A stretch of 64,000 nucleotides of DNA, from NCBI GenBank assembly GCA_964486935.1, contig CAZAPG010000024.1:1-64000 (forward strand), in the 5' to 3' direction. This DNA comes from CAZAPG01 sp964486935. Lineage in GTDB: Bacteria > Chloroflexota > Anaerolineae > 4572-78 > J111. Every line of letters starts with the position of its first letter. Positions within the stretch are counted from its first letter, which is position 1. The translations under genes were made by a program, and so were the position numbers. Shown piece by piece: positions 34,348 through 44,500 of the stretch. The notes below the pieces were generated by a model that was not told the DNA's origin, made no database searches, and saw only the letters and a list, made by a program, of their open reading frames with translations.

Positions 34348-37050
34348 TCAACCCAGGCCCAGTTTTCTATCAATAGATGCCTGCAAATATTTGGCCACAA
34401 TTTGAACTCGCGGCAGCGAAAGCATCCCTAAATGATGACCGGGTACGGCGCAAACTTCCAGATTATCGCCAATTAATTTTCCCCAGCCCAGTGTAGGGTC
34501 AGAATAAATCCCCAAAGGCTGTTTTTGAGCGGCAAACAGAACCACAGAACCCTGATAGGGTTGCGGCTGATAAGCCGCGTAAGCTTTTTGATGCGCCTGG
34601 GCAACCTGGTCAAAGAGATACGCTTTAGAATGAGGCAGCTTTAGCCCAAAACCCGCCAGGCCAATAGTTAGAAACTTTTCAAGCTGCGCCTGGATCTGCC
34701 TGATAATTCTGCCCACCCGCTCCTGAATGTAGGCCGGTTTATAATTGAGTTCGACTTCCAGAAAATTACTGATTTCCAAATCGGCCCGGTCTATAATTTT
34801 GTAAACAGCCCGGCGTAGCGCCGTGGCTTCTGATAAATATTGAGGGTACTCCGGCCCATCACTTTGCACCATAGCCACCAAAGCAACTTTTTGATTTTGG
34901 GTTTGAAGTTGCCGGGCCATTTCCAGGGCAATAATGCCGCCCAAACAGTAACCGCCCAAAAAATACGGCCCTTCGGGTTGCAGGGATTGTATTTCTTTAA
35001 TGTAATGAGCCGCCATATCGGGTATTTGATAAATGTCAACCTTTGCCGTATCCATTTTGGGGGCCTGAAGCCCATAAAATGGTTGGTTGGCATCCAGTTG
35101 CCGGGACAGGTCGCGATAGCCCAGGACATTCCCCCCGTGGGCGTGAACAAAGAAAAGCGGCGGTTTTGTTCCATGCGGCTGAATGGGCACCAGCGAAGAC
35201 CAGGATGATGTCCAGCCCCGAGTGCGCAGCGCGCGGGCCAGTTGCTCAACGGTTGGCGCTTGCAAAAGCAGGGCCAGCGGCAATTTTTGACCCACAAACT
35301 GCTGCTCAATTTTGGCAAATAGCTGCGCGGCCAGCAGCGAGTGTCCCCCCAACTCAAAAAAATTGTCTCCAGGCCCAATGGGGCGAATACCCAGAACCTG
35401 TTCCCAGATTTTGATAAGCCGAAGCTCCAGGTCATCATGAGAACCGGCTGAGGCTGCGGTTATGGCGCTTGAAGGGGGGTGGAAACCATTGTTGGCCGGG
35501 GCCAAACTACGCGCCAGCGCGTTGCGTTTAAAAAGGGGCAGCGCCGATAATTTTTGTTCGGGGCAATTCACAAAATGCTCCAGCAGCGCCGTCAGATTAT
35601 CGGCCATTTGAGCGATGGCCTCGGCGTCAAACAGGTCGGTTTTATATCGAATGAGGCCAACCAGTTGGGCATTTGTCTCTTCCATAATCAGGGTTAGGTC
35701 AAAATCCGCTGTTTCGTTATCAAGCTGCATTTCGTTTACGGTAATGCCTTCCAACTCCAGCGAACGGCCCAAATAATCTTGCAAGATAAACATAGCCCGA
35801 GACAGCGGCACGCGGGTGAGGTTGGGTAATTGCGCTATAACCGGGAAGGGGACTTCCTGATGGGCGTAGGCTTCCAAAACTGCCTGCCGAACCCTGCTCA
35901 GTAACGTCTCAAGGGTGGGGTCGCCCGACAGGTCGCTGCGCAGCGGCAAAATGTTGTTGAAATAGCCAATTAATTCTTCTATTTCTACCCGGTTGCGTCC
36001 GGCTACCGGCGTGCAAACCAGTATATCTTTCTGGCCCGTGTAGCGATTGAGCAGCGTTTTGAAGGCAGCCAGTAACAGCATAAACAGCGTCACATTTTGC
36101 TGGCGGCTCATTTTTTTCAGAGCCTCGGTTAAAGCCGGAGACAATTTGAATTTGCGCAACGCGCCCCGGCGAGTCTGGAGTGATAATCTGGTTTTGTTGC
36201 CGGGCAGTTGCAGCGCCGGCGTCGGGCTGTTAAACTGCTGCCGCCAGTAATCAAGCTGGGCGTCTAAAACATCATTCAGCCGGGTTTGCTGCCAATGCGC
36301 GTAATCGGCGTATTGAATAGCGAGCGGAGGCAGCGGGTTGGGCCGGCCGGCCAGAAACGCTTGATAAAGCGCACCAAGCTCCTGAAAAAATACCCCCAGC
36401 GACCAGGCATCGGAGATGATGTGGTGAATGGTAAACAGAAAAATATAATCCTCCGGCCCCAGTTGGAGCAGCCTGGCCCTAAATAACGGGCCGCGTGATA
36501 AATCAAACGGATATTGCGATTCTTGTTTGGCTAATTGTTGAACCTGGGTTTCTTGTTCGGCAGCGGCATATTCCTGCAAATCTGTTACCCAAAGCGTGAA
36601 TGGTTGGGCGGGCAAAATTTTTTGCCGGGGCTGGTCATCTACCGTAACAAATATAGTTCTTAAAATTTCGTGGCGTTCCAGAATTTTGGACACACTCCGT
36701 TCCAGAGCGCCCGGGTCGAGCAGTCCCTGCAAACGAAGCGCCGAGTAGGCATTGTAGGCGGGCGTTTCAGGGTCAAGCTGTTGGGCAAACCACAAAACCT
36801 GCTGCAATGGAGAAAGCGGCATTTCTTTTTGCCGGGCCACGGGTTTTAGAGGCGGCTGAAAAAGCGAGCTGCCGCCCCTGGTTTGCCCCTGTTCGAGGAA
36901 CTTTAAAATTTCTGCTTTGCGCGTTTTGAGGTCGGCCTGAATTTGAGGGGTGAGCGCGCCTTTGGGCGCGCTGCAAAGCAGCCGCTCCCCCTCCAGCCTA
37001 AGCTCAACGCCGGCGCGGCGCAATTGAGCCAAAAATTCAGCCGTGCTCAT
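34348..37050 (-). CDS. Terminal NRPS module: docking-C-T-TE, no adenylation domain
   Basis: 900 residues. Residues 1-54 are a TubC-type N-terminal docking domain (LAQLRRAGVELRLEGERLLCSAPKGALTP). The condensation domain (about 75-500) has catalytic HHIISD at 209-214. It is followed directly by a carrier domain with phosphopantetheine S571 in LGGHSLLA, then a type I thioesterase (about 640-895). The TE nucleophile elbow reads GGYCLGG, so C702 stands where serine is usual. There is no adenylation domain between C and T. Its ATG overlaps the upstream NRPS stop (ATGA). It should take the chain from the sarcosine module and condense it with a substrate loaded in trans, or only release it. Cys thioesterases can form beta-lactones or other strained products in known cases. 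Confidence 0.92.
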   Translation of the reverse strand: MSTAEFLAQLRRAGVELRLEGERLLCSAPKGALTPQIQADLKTRKAEILKFLEQGQTRGGSSLFQPPLKPVARQKEMPLSPLQQVLWFAQQLDPETPAYNAYSALRLQGLLDPGALERSVSKILERHEILRTIFVTVDDQPRQKILPAQPFTLWVTDLQEYAAAEQETQVQQLAKQESQYPFDLSRGPLFRARLLQLGPEDYIFLFTIHHIISDAWSLGVFFQELGALYQAFLAGRPNPLPPLAIQYADYAHWQQTRLNDVLDAQLDYWRQQFNSPTPALQLPGNKTRLSLQTRRGALRKFKLSPALTEALKKMSRQQNVTLFMLLLAAFKTLLNRYTGQKDILVCTPVAGRNRVEIEELIGYFNNILPLRSDLSGDPTLETLLSRVRQAVLEAYAHQEVPFPVIAQLPNLTRVPLSRAMFILQDYLGRSLELEGITVNEMQLDNETADFDLTLIMEETNAQLVGLIRYKTDLFDAEAIAQMADNLTALLEHFVNCPEQKLSALPLFKRNALARSLAPANNGFHPPSSAITAASAGSHDDLELRLIKIWEQVLGIRPIGPGDNFFELGGHSLLAAQLFAKIEQQFVGQKLPLALLLQAPTVEQLARALRTRGWTSSWSSLVPIQPHGTKPPLFFVHAHGGNVLGYRDLSRQLDANQPFYGLQAPKMDTAKVDIYQIPDMAAHYIKEIQSLQPEGPYFLGGYCLGGIIALEMARQLQTQNQKVALVAMVQSDGPEYPQYLSEATALRRAVYKIIDRADLEISNFLEVELNYKPAYIQERVGRIIRQIQAQLEKFLTIGLAGFGLKLPHSKAYLFDQVAQAHQKAYAAYQPQPYQGSVVLFAAQKQPLGIYSDPTLGWGKLIGDNLEVCAVPGHHLGMLSLPRVQIVAKYLQASIDRKLGLG

Positions 37051-40000
37051 ATTTCAAATTCCTCGTACTCTTCGCCATCTGTTTCTGCCTGCGCCGCCAG
37101 CCCTTTTTGCACGTAAAGCAGCGCTTCAATTCGTTGGGTGAGAGCGGCTACGGTTGGTACGTCAAAAATGCTGTCCAGCGGAATTTCTAGCTGGAACGAC
37201 TCGCGCAGCCGGGCGATTACCTGAATGGCTCGCAGCGAGTGGCCCCCCAACTCAAAGAAGTTGTCGTTAACGCCAACCCGCTCCAACCCCAGCACCTGCG
37301 CCCAAATTTGGGCAACCTGCTCTTCTATTGGCGTGCGGGGCGACACATAACTTTGCGCCTGTTCGGGCCGGGCCTGGTCGGGGGTTGGCAGCGCCCGCCG
37401 GTCTATTTTACCGTTAGGGGTCAGCGGCAGGTGGTCAAGCGCCATAAAATTGGTCGGCAGCATGTAGTCGGGCAGCTTTTCTTTGAGAAAAGCGCGCAAT
37501 TGGGGGATGAGTTCATTAGCCGAGTTGGTAAGCATAGGGCTGTTGGCGTAATGAGTCCAGGGCAGGTTGAGATTTGCCTCTGTGGCTGATGGTGCAATCT
37601 CTACAGTTGCAACTGCGCCACCCGGCCGGATGCGCTTAAAGACAGCCTCGATATAGCCATCTTTGCCGGAGCCGGCCCAGCGAATTTCTGCCTGGTACGG
37701 CAACTCATTTTCCAGCGCCCACAAATCTTCGGGGTCAACGCCTGCGGAAAAAATTTGACCCTTTTCCAAAATTTCCGCCACCGTTTGAGGGCCGTCAGGG
37801 GCTTCTAGCTGGTTGGCAATGGCTATCTCTTTTTGGATGCGGGCGTTGGGGATACCGGTAACACAGTACAAATCGGGTTGCGAGTCGGCCAGAAATTGGC
37901 GCACGTCTGCCAGCGAGAGATTCTTTTGCTGCCAGTGATGCCACTGCGGCGTCAGTGGGGCAGTTTTTGGCTCAACGTAGATAAACACATCGTAGTGAAA
38001 GCGGGTTGTTTCATTCCAAATGCGGCCTCGTCGAAGTTGCATCTCAACCCGGCCAATGGCCGGATTTTGTTGCCTGAGCGCATAGAAAAAATCAGGGTCA
38101 ACCATTAACTCATCTTCATTCATCAGCCGGTTGGCGACAATTTGTTTGAGCGTGGTTTTTGTCATCAACGCCGGCGAGCGCTCAATCTGGTCGGAAACGT
38201 GAAAGGTTTGCAGCAGGGCATAGCTTTGCACGTCGCCAATATAAACACAGCCGCCGGGTTTGAGCAGGGCAACAGCTCCTTCAATTACGCGCCGCAGGTA
38301 ATCAATATCGGGAAAATACTGGATAACCGAGCTGAGAATAACCGTATCAAACGAGGCCGGTTCTAAGCCTTCAAAATTATCGGCGGGGCGTACTGCAACA
38401 TTTACCGGCGGAAAACGGTACTGCGGCGACTGCAACAGCTTTTTCACCTCTTGAATAGCCATTTCGGTGTAATCGGTGGCAAAGTAGTAGGAGCAGTGCG
38501 GTGCGATTTCTCGCACAAACTGGCCGGTGCCGCAGCCAATTTCCAGCACCCGGTTGGGTTTAAGGGCCATAATCCGGTTGACCGTCTGGTCAATCCACTC
38601 CTGCAAAGCTTCGTCTTCATCATCACGGTTGGTCCAGGCTTTGAGAATATCCCGGTCCTTCAAAACCTGTCCGGTAGAGCCGTCTTCATCAGTCAAACCA
38701 TCCAGCCCGGCCTGATATAAAATTTCCCACTTTTTCTGCCAGTTGGCGCTGTAGGCCGCGCTAATATCAGATCGAATTTGCCGGTCGTTGAGCACAATGT
38801 ACCCCACCAACGATTTGTCGCCTACCGGGTCTTCTTTCAGGTCGACAACCGCCTGCTGTACGGCCGGATGCTGGGCCAGCAAAGACTCAATTTCGCCCAG
38901 TTCAATCCGCACCCCGCGCAGTTTAACCTGATTATCGCGCCGCCCCAGAAATTCAAGATTGCCGTCGGCCCGGTAGCGGGCTACATCGCCGGTTTTATAC
39001 ATTTTGGCGTTGGGCCGGCTGCTGAACGGGTCGGGCACAAAGCGCGACTCGGTCAGTTCGGGCCGGCGCAGGTAGCCGCGCGCCACGCCCTCGCCGCCAA
39101 TATACAACTCGCCCGGCACGCCAATAGGAACCGGCTGCAGGTTGTCATCCAAAATATAAATTTGCGTGTTGGCAATGGGTCGCCCAATTAATACCGGCCC
39201 GTCCGGGTTGGTCAGGCGGTAGCAGGTGGACCAGATGGTGGTTTCCGTGGGGCCGTACATATTCCACACCTCGGGCGAGCGATTGACCAGTTCGCGGGCC
39301 AAATCGGGCGGCATGGCCTCGCCGCCGCACAGCACCTTCAATTGGCCGGACCCCTGCCAGCCGGCGGCAATCAACAGCCGCCAGGTAGCCGGCGTGGCCT
39401 GCAATACGGTTGCGCGCGAGCTGGTGAGCAGACCGAGCAACTGCTCTCCATTTGAGATTGTTTCTCGGCCGGCCAGCACAATTTTGGCCCCAACGGCCAG
39501 CGGCAAAAACAACTCCAGCCCGGCAATATCAAACGAGAGGGTGGTGACAGACAGCAGCACATCTTCTGCGGTTAGGCCCGGCTCGTGGCGCATGCTGGTT
39601 AAAAAATTAACCACCGTTTGGTGGGTCACCTGTACCCCTTTGGGGTTGCCGGTTGAGCCGGAGGTGTAAATAATGTAGGCCAGGTGTTCCGGTTTGACAT
39701 CTACGCCGGGGTTATCTGAACTGCACGCCGCAATAACCGGCCCGTCAGAATCGATGCAAACAAGCCTGACCGTTTGCGGCGGCAGTTGCTCCAGCAGGCT
39801 GGCCTGAGTGAGCAGTACCGGAACCTGCGCGTCTTCCAGCATAAAGGCAATGCGCTCTTTGGGAAAATCGGGGTCCAGCGGCAAATAACCGCTGCCGGCT
39901 TTTAAGATGCCCAGCACGCCAACCACCATCTCCGGCGAACGCTCCATAAAAATACCCACCGGCCTATCCGGTCCGGCTCCGATTGAACGCAAATGGCGGG

Positions 40001-41567
40001 CCAACCGGTTAGCCTGCCGGTTCAGTTGGCCGTAAGTTAACTGCTCACCCTCAAACGTAACCGCCACTGCATCGGGGGTTTGAGTCGCCTGCGCCTCAAA
40101 CAGGTGATGGATACACAAATGGCGGGGATAATCGCGCCGGGTGTCGTTCCAGCCCACAACAACCTGCTGCCACTCTTTTGGGGGCAACAGGGGCAGCCGG
40201 CCAACAGGTTGGTCGGGGTTATCGGCAATGCCTTGCAGCAGGGTTTTGAATTCTTCTACCCGGCGGCGCATGGTCAACTCGTCAAACAGGTCGGCGTTGT
40301 ACTTAAAGTTCATTTCCAGGCCGCGCCCGGTTTCGGCGGTCTCCAGAAATATCTCAAACGTTTCAAAGTTGCGGGGCGTATCCAGCAAATCTGCCTCAAG
40401 GCCGTCAAACTCAAACCTGGGCGAGGAGCGATCTAAACTGAATGTCACCTGCACCAGCGGCACCCGGCTGGCGTCTCTGGCAATGGGCAGTTTTTTAAGC
40501 AGGCTGCCAAAAGTGTAATTTTGATGGTCAAACGCATCGAGCACCTGGCCGCTCAGGGCGTCCAGATAATCGCTAAAATTTTGCCCGGCAGAAATATGGC
40601 TGCGCAACGGCAGCAGATTAACACAGTGGCCCACCAGTCCGGTTTGTCCTGTGGCCGATTGGCCGGCTACCGACAGGCCCACGACCAGGTCATTCTGACC
40701 GCTCAAGTGGTGCAAAAACACCTTGTATCCGGCCAGCACGGTGGTAAACAGTGTAGAGCCGGTTTTGGCCCCAATCTGTTTAAGGTGAGAAACCAGCCGG
40801 GAATCAAGCAGCCCCTGCGCGCAGCCGCCGTTGTAGGTTCTTACGGGCGGGCGTGGATGGTCAAGCGGCAGGTCTAGCGCGGGGATATTACCGGTAAATT
40901 GCTTCAGCCAGAACGCTTCGGCGGCGCGAGTCTGGTTGTTTTGTTGCATCTGCGCAATGGCGTAATCACTAAATTGGGGAGCCGGGGGCAGGTCGGCCGG
41001 CACACCCTTGCAAATAGCCGAGTACAGCACGCCCAGTTCTTTTTGCAGCACCCCCTGCGACCAACCATCGCCGATGATGTGATGGATGGTAAAGGCGGCA
41101 ATGTGTTCTGCATCATTCATCTTGACAAGCTGTACCCGAAACAGGGGAGCGTGTTCCAGGTTAAATGGCTTCGATGCCTCATCGGCCAGAATTTTCTGCC
41201 AGCGGGCCTGCTGTTCCGGCTGGCTCAGGTTCGACAGGTCAACCAGAGGTATCTCTACGGCCAGCGAGTCGGCAATGCAGAGCGTTTCGCCGTCGGGGGT
41301 AAAAGTAGCCCGCAGGGCTTGATGCCGCTGCGCCAATTGCTGAATGGCGCAGCGCAGGGCGTCAACATTTAGTGGGCCGCGCAGCCGGATGGCAAAGGCC
41401 AGGTTAAAGGCGCAGTTAGCCGCCCGGCTCATTTGGGCCGACGCCCAGATTTCTTTTTGCGCCTCGGTTGAGGGCGCGGTGATTAATAATTCGCCTTCGG
41501 CAAAAGGGTCAAAATCAACGGGGGTCAGGGTCAGGTTAGATTCGGGTTGAGTGACTGATTTGTTCAT
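37047..41567 (-). CDS. NRPS module C-A(N-MeT)-T, predicted glycine/sarcosine
   Basis: 1,506 residues. Condensation domain (about 30-455) with HHIIGD at 162-167; adenylation domain (from about 470) with the ATP loop containing Y634 TSGSTGNPKG and MYGPTETTIW; an N-methyltransferase inserted in the A domain between motifs A8 and A9 (about 975-1260, LEIGCGTGQFV); the A10 motif PLTPNGKIDRRALP; and a carrier with S1444 in LGGHSLRA. The eight readable pocket residues from positions 235-331 spell D-I-L-Q-L-G-M-I-W plus the fixed lysine, a glycine-type code from memory. With the methyltransferase, N-methylglycine (sarcosine) is predicted. Its start lies 2 bases after the PKS stop and its stop overlaps the next start. 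The whole set reads as one operon. Confidence 0.93.
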   Translation of the reverse strand: MNKSVTQPESNLTLTPVDFDPFAEGELLITAPSTEAQKEIWASAQMSRAANCAFNLAFAIRLRGPLNVDALRCAIQQLAQRHQALRATFTPDGETLCIADSLAVEIPLVDLSNLSQPEQQARWQKILADEASKPFNLEHAPLFRVQLVKMNDAEHIAAFTIHHIIGDGWSQGVLQKELGVLYSAICKGVPADLPPAPQFSDYAIAQMQQNNQTRAAEAFWLKQFTGNIPALDLPLDHPRPPVRTYNGGCAQGLLDSRLVSHLKQIGAKTGSTLFTTVLAGYKVFLHHLSGQNDLVVGLSVAGQSATGQTGLVGHCVNLLPLRSHISAGQNFSDYLDALSGQVLDAFDHQNYTFGSLLKKLPIARDASRVPLVQVTFSLDRSSPRFEFDGLEADLLDTPRNFETFEIFLETAETGRGLEMNFKYNADLFDELTMRRRVEEFKTLLQGIADNPDQPVGRLPLLPPKEWQQVVVGWNDTRRDYPRHLCIHHLFEAQATQTPDAVAVTFEGEQLTYGQLNRQANRLARHLRSIGAGPDRPVGIFMERSPEMVVGVLGILKAGSGYLPLDPDFPKERIAFMLEDAQVPVLLTQASLLEQLPPQTVRLVCIDSDGPVIAACSSDNPGVDVKPEHLAYIIYTSGSTGNPKGVQVTHQTVVNFLTSMRHEPGLTAEDVLLSVTTLSFDIAGLELFLPLAVGAKIVLAGRETISNGEQLLGLLTSSRATVLQATPATWRLLIAAGWQGSGQLKVLCGGEAMPPDLARELVNRSPEVWNMYGPTETTIWSTCYRLTNPDGPVLIGRPIANTQIYILDDNLQPVPIGVPGELYIGGEGVARGYLRRPELTESRFVPDPFSSRPNAKMYKTGDVARYRADGNLEFLGRRDNQVKLRGVRIELGEIESLLAQHPAVQQAVVDLKEDPVGDKSLVGYIVLNDRQIRSDISAAYSANWQKKWEILYQAGLDGLTDEDGSTGQVLKDRDILKAWTNRDDEDEALQEWIDQTVNRIMALKPNRVLEIGCGTGQFVREIAPHCSYYFATDYTEMAIQEVKKLLQSPQYRFPPVNVAVRPADNFEGLEPASFDTVILSSVIQYFPDIDYLRRVIEGAVALLKPGGCVYIGDVQSYALLQTFHVSDQIERSPALMTKTTLKQIVANRLMNEDELMVDPDFFYALRQQNPAIGRVEMQLRRGRIWNETTRFHYDVFIYVEPKTAPLTPQWHHWQQKNLSLADVRQFLADSQPDLYCVTGIPNARIQKEIAIANQLEAPDGPQTVAEILEKGQIFSAGVDPEDLWALENELPYQAEIRWAGSGKDGYIEAVFKRIRPGGAVATVEIAPSATEANLNLPWTHYANSPMLTNSANELIPQLRAFLKEKLPDYMLPTNFMALDHLPLTPNGKIDRRALPTPDQARPEQAQSYVSPRTPIEEQVAQIWAQVLGLERVGVNDNFFELGGHSLRAIQVIARLRESFQLEIPLDSIFDVPTVAALTQRIEALLYVQKGLAAQAETDGEEYEEFEI

Positions 41568-41569
41568 TA

Positions 41570-44500
41570 TTAATGACCTACCATAAGATATTTTCCGGGA
41601 CGGGCCGGATCGGGTACATACCAGGCCGGGTTGCCTTTGGGGTCTCGCCCTAATTTAGCGCCGGGCGTCGGCGGCTGATTTGAACGAACCACCGGCCCGG
41701 TTGGCCGCAAATCTGTTTGGGGGACGCCGGGCAAAAATTCGGCGCTTTGCATTTGAGCTACGCTCTGTTTAAAGGCACTGACAACCAGCGCCAAATCTTC
41801 ATCGCTGTGGGCCGTGGTTAAAAACCACTTGCGGTTTTCAAAAATGTGGACTCCGTGATAGCGCAGCAGCGGATACAACAGCCCGCCGTAGGGCACATCA
41901 TCGGTAAAGGTGATGTCAAACGAGGAGCTGAAATGGGAAATTTTTATGGGCGCCTGCGCCTGGTGGGCATAGTCGCGCATTTGGGCCACGCAATCGGCGG
42001 TGCGCTGGTTCAGGGTTTGCTGCAACTGCGGTCCTTGCTGCTTGAGATACTCTAGCGTGGCTTTAGCCGTGGCCAGGGCAAAGGGGTGGCGCACAAAGGT
42101 TCCGGCAAAATAGGTGACGCCCACCTCCGGCATCGAGTCATCGCCAAACTGCCAGTAGCCGCCATCGAGCGCGTCCATAAACTGGCGCCGGCCGGCAATG
42201 GCCCCCATTGGCATCCCCCCGCCGATGATTTTGCCGTAGGTGGCAATATCGGCCTGCACGCCAAAGTACGCCTGCGCTCCGCCCAGATGCGCCCGAAAGC
42301 CGGTGACAACTTCATCAAAAATCAGGGCGATGCCGGCCTGTTCGGTCAATTGCCGGAGTTGGCGCAAAAAGTCGCGGGGCTGCAAATTCATATCATGGCC
42401 CTGTACCGGCTCGACCATGATGGCTGCCAGTTCGTTGGCTCGCGCCCGCAATACCTCCAGCGACTCCGGCGAGTCGTATTCCAGCACCAATATTTCCTCT
42501 ACAGTCGCGCGCGGGATTCCGGCAGAAGCCGGCAGCGTTTTTAGGCTTTTGGTGCCCCGCACCAGCACCTCGTTATAGTTACCGTGGTATGAGTTGGTAA
42601 ACATGGCAATTTTGTCGCGGCCGGTCACGGTGCGGGCCAGCCTCATTGCGCCCATTGTGGCTTCTGAACCGGTGTTGCAAAAAACCGCGCGCTCATGGCC
42701 GGTCAACTCGCACAACAGGTCGGCCACCTGGCCGGCCAGCGCGGGGGTGGGGCCAATCTCGTAACCCTGATTTAACTGGGCGTTGAGCGCCTCAACAATA
42801 AAGGCCGGGGAGTGGCCCAAAAGATTTGAGCCGAAACCGCAGGTGGCATCCACATATTCGTTGCCGTCCACATCCCATAATTTGGAGCCGGATGAACGGT
42901 TCACAATAAGGGGATAAACTAACTCTTTTAAGACCGGGTTAAAACCGGTTACGGCGCGGGGGTCGGCCAGCCGCGCCCGGTGCTGCTGGGTAAACGCTTT
43001 TGACGCCTGGGTGCGCTCCGAGTAGCGCCGCACAAAATCATCCAAAAAATCGCGTTGGCGGGGCGTCAGGTCGTCGCGGGGGCCGGTTTCTATTTTTGCC
43101 GCTGCCCCAAAGGTTTTTTTTGCGGTTTTTAAAAATGTGTCGCCGCTATCCAGGCCGTTCGCGCTATTGGCCGGTTTAGTTGTCTGGCTGCCGGCCCAGG
43201 GTTGAGCCGTACCTTGCGGCTGCGGCGGCAAGGTTGACCCGCTGCCCTGTCCCAAAAGCTCAAGCTGCCGGGCCATCAGTTGCAACTGCTGCGCCACCAG
43301 ATGTTCCAGCGTGCCGGGTTGGGCGGCAACCGGCGGCAGCACAGGCATTGCCGGCTGCTGCGGCGCTGGCGCAGGCAGAGCGGCGGGCTGGGGCGCGGCA
43401 GCGGCAGGCGGCGTTTCTGCCGGCAGCGCCTGCGGGGGCAGGGTGTCATCCAAAAGTTGGGTCAGGCTGCCCAGTGTGGGATATTCTCTGATAAGCTGGC
43501 GGAATTTTAACTGGACATTGAACTCGTTTTCAACACGTTTGCAAACCTGGGTTAAAAAAAGCGAGTCCAGGCCCATTTCCAGAAAAGTTTTGTGGTCGTC
43601 GTCGGGCGTAAATTCAATACCCGACAGGTCGTACATTAATTTTCTCAAGTTAACCAATATCCGCCCGGCACGACCTGTACCGGCCTGCGTGCCGTTGGCA
43701 GCAGGCAGCGCAGCCAACGTTGTGGCAGGCTGGCTGTTTGATTCACTATCCATATTTATTCCCTCTCTCTGGTTGGTTGCCGCCGCCAAAGCGGCGGTCT
43801 CTTTTGGCGGGTCAATCCAGTAACGTTTTCTTTCAAAGGGGTAGCCGGGCAGCGGAACACGATGGCGGCGCTGGTCGGCGTAATACTCGGCCCAGTTAAT
43901 GGCAGCGCCCGCCAGCCAAAGCCGCCCCAAACTATTGAGCAAAAAGGCCACATCCGGGGTTTGCTGCTGCGGGTGGCGCAGCGAGGCAACCACCTCCATT
44001 TGGGCGCTGCGGGCGGGGTGCTGCCGGGCAAACATAGTGAGCGTTTGCCCCGGCCCCGTTTCCAGAAAAATGCAGTTAGAATCTTGCAGCAGGGTTTGCA
44101 ACCCATCCGAGAAGCGGACGGTTTGCCGTAAATGCCGTACCCAGTAAGCCGGGTCGGTGGCCTGTTCCGGGGTTATCCACGCGCCGGTTACGTTTGACAC
44201 GTAAGGCAGGGCCGGCGGGTTAAAGCGGATAGACTCCAGAAACCGGGCAAATTCGGCCAGTATTGGCTCCACAAGCTGCGAGTGGGCCGCAACCGCAATA
44301 TGAATACGGGTCGACTCAATCTGCCGTTGGGCCAGCGTTTGCTGCGCCTGCTCGATGGCGGCGACCGTACCGGAGATAACGCAGGCGTTAGGTTTGTTAA
44401 TGGCCGCAATCGACAGGTCATCATTTAACAATTCTCGCGCCTCGGCCTCCGACAGAGGCGCGCCGAGCATTGCGCCGGGCGGCAGGGTTTCAAACAACCG

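Noticed and set aside
34840..35438. Open frames antisense and in other frames inside the NRPS thioesterase region
   Set aside because: No homology can be seen and the NRPS frame carries the conserved motifs.
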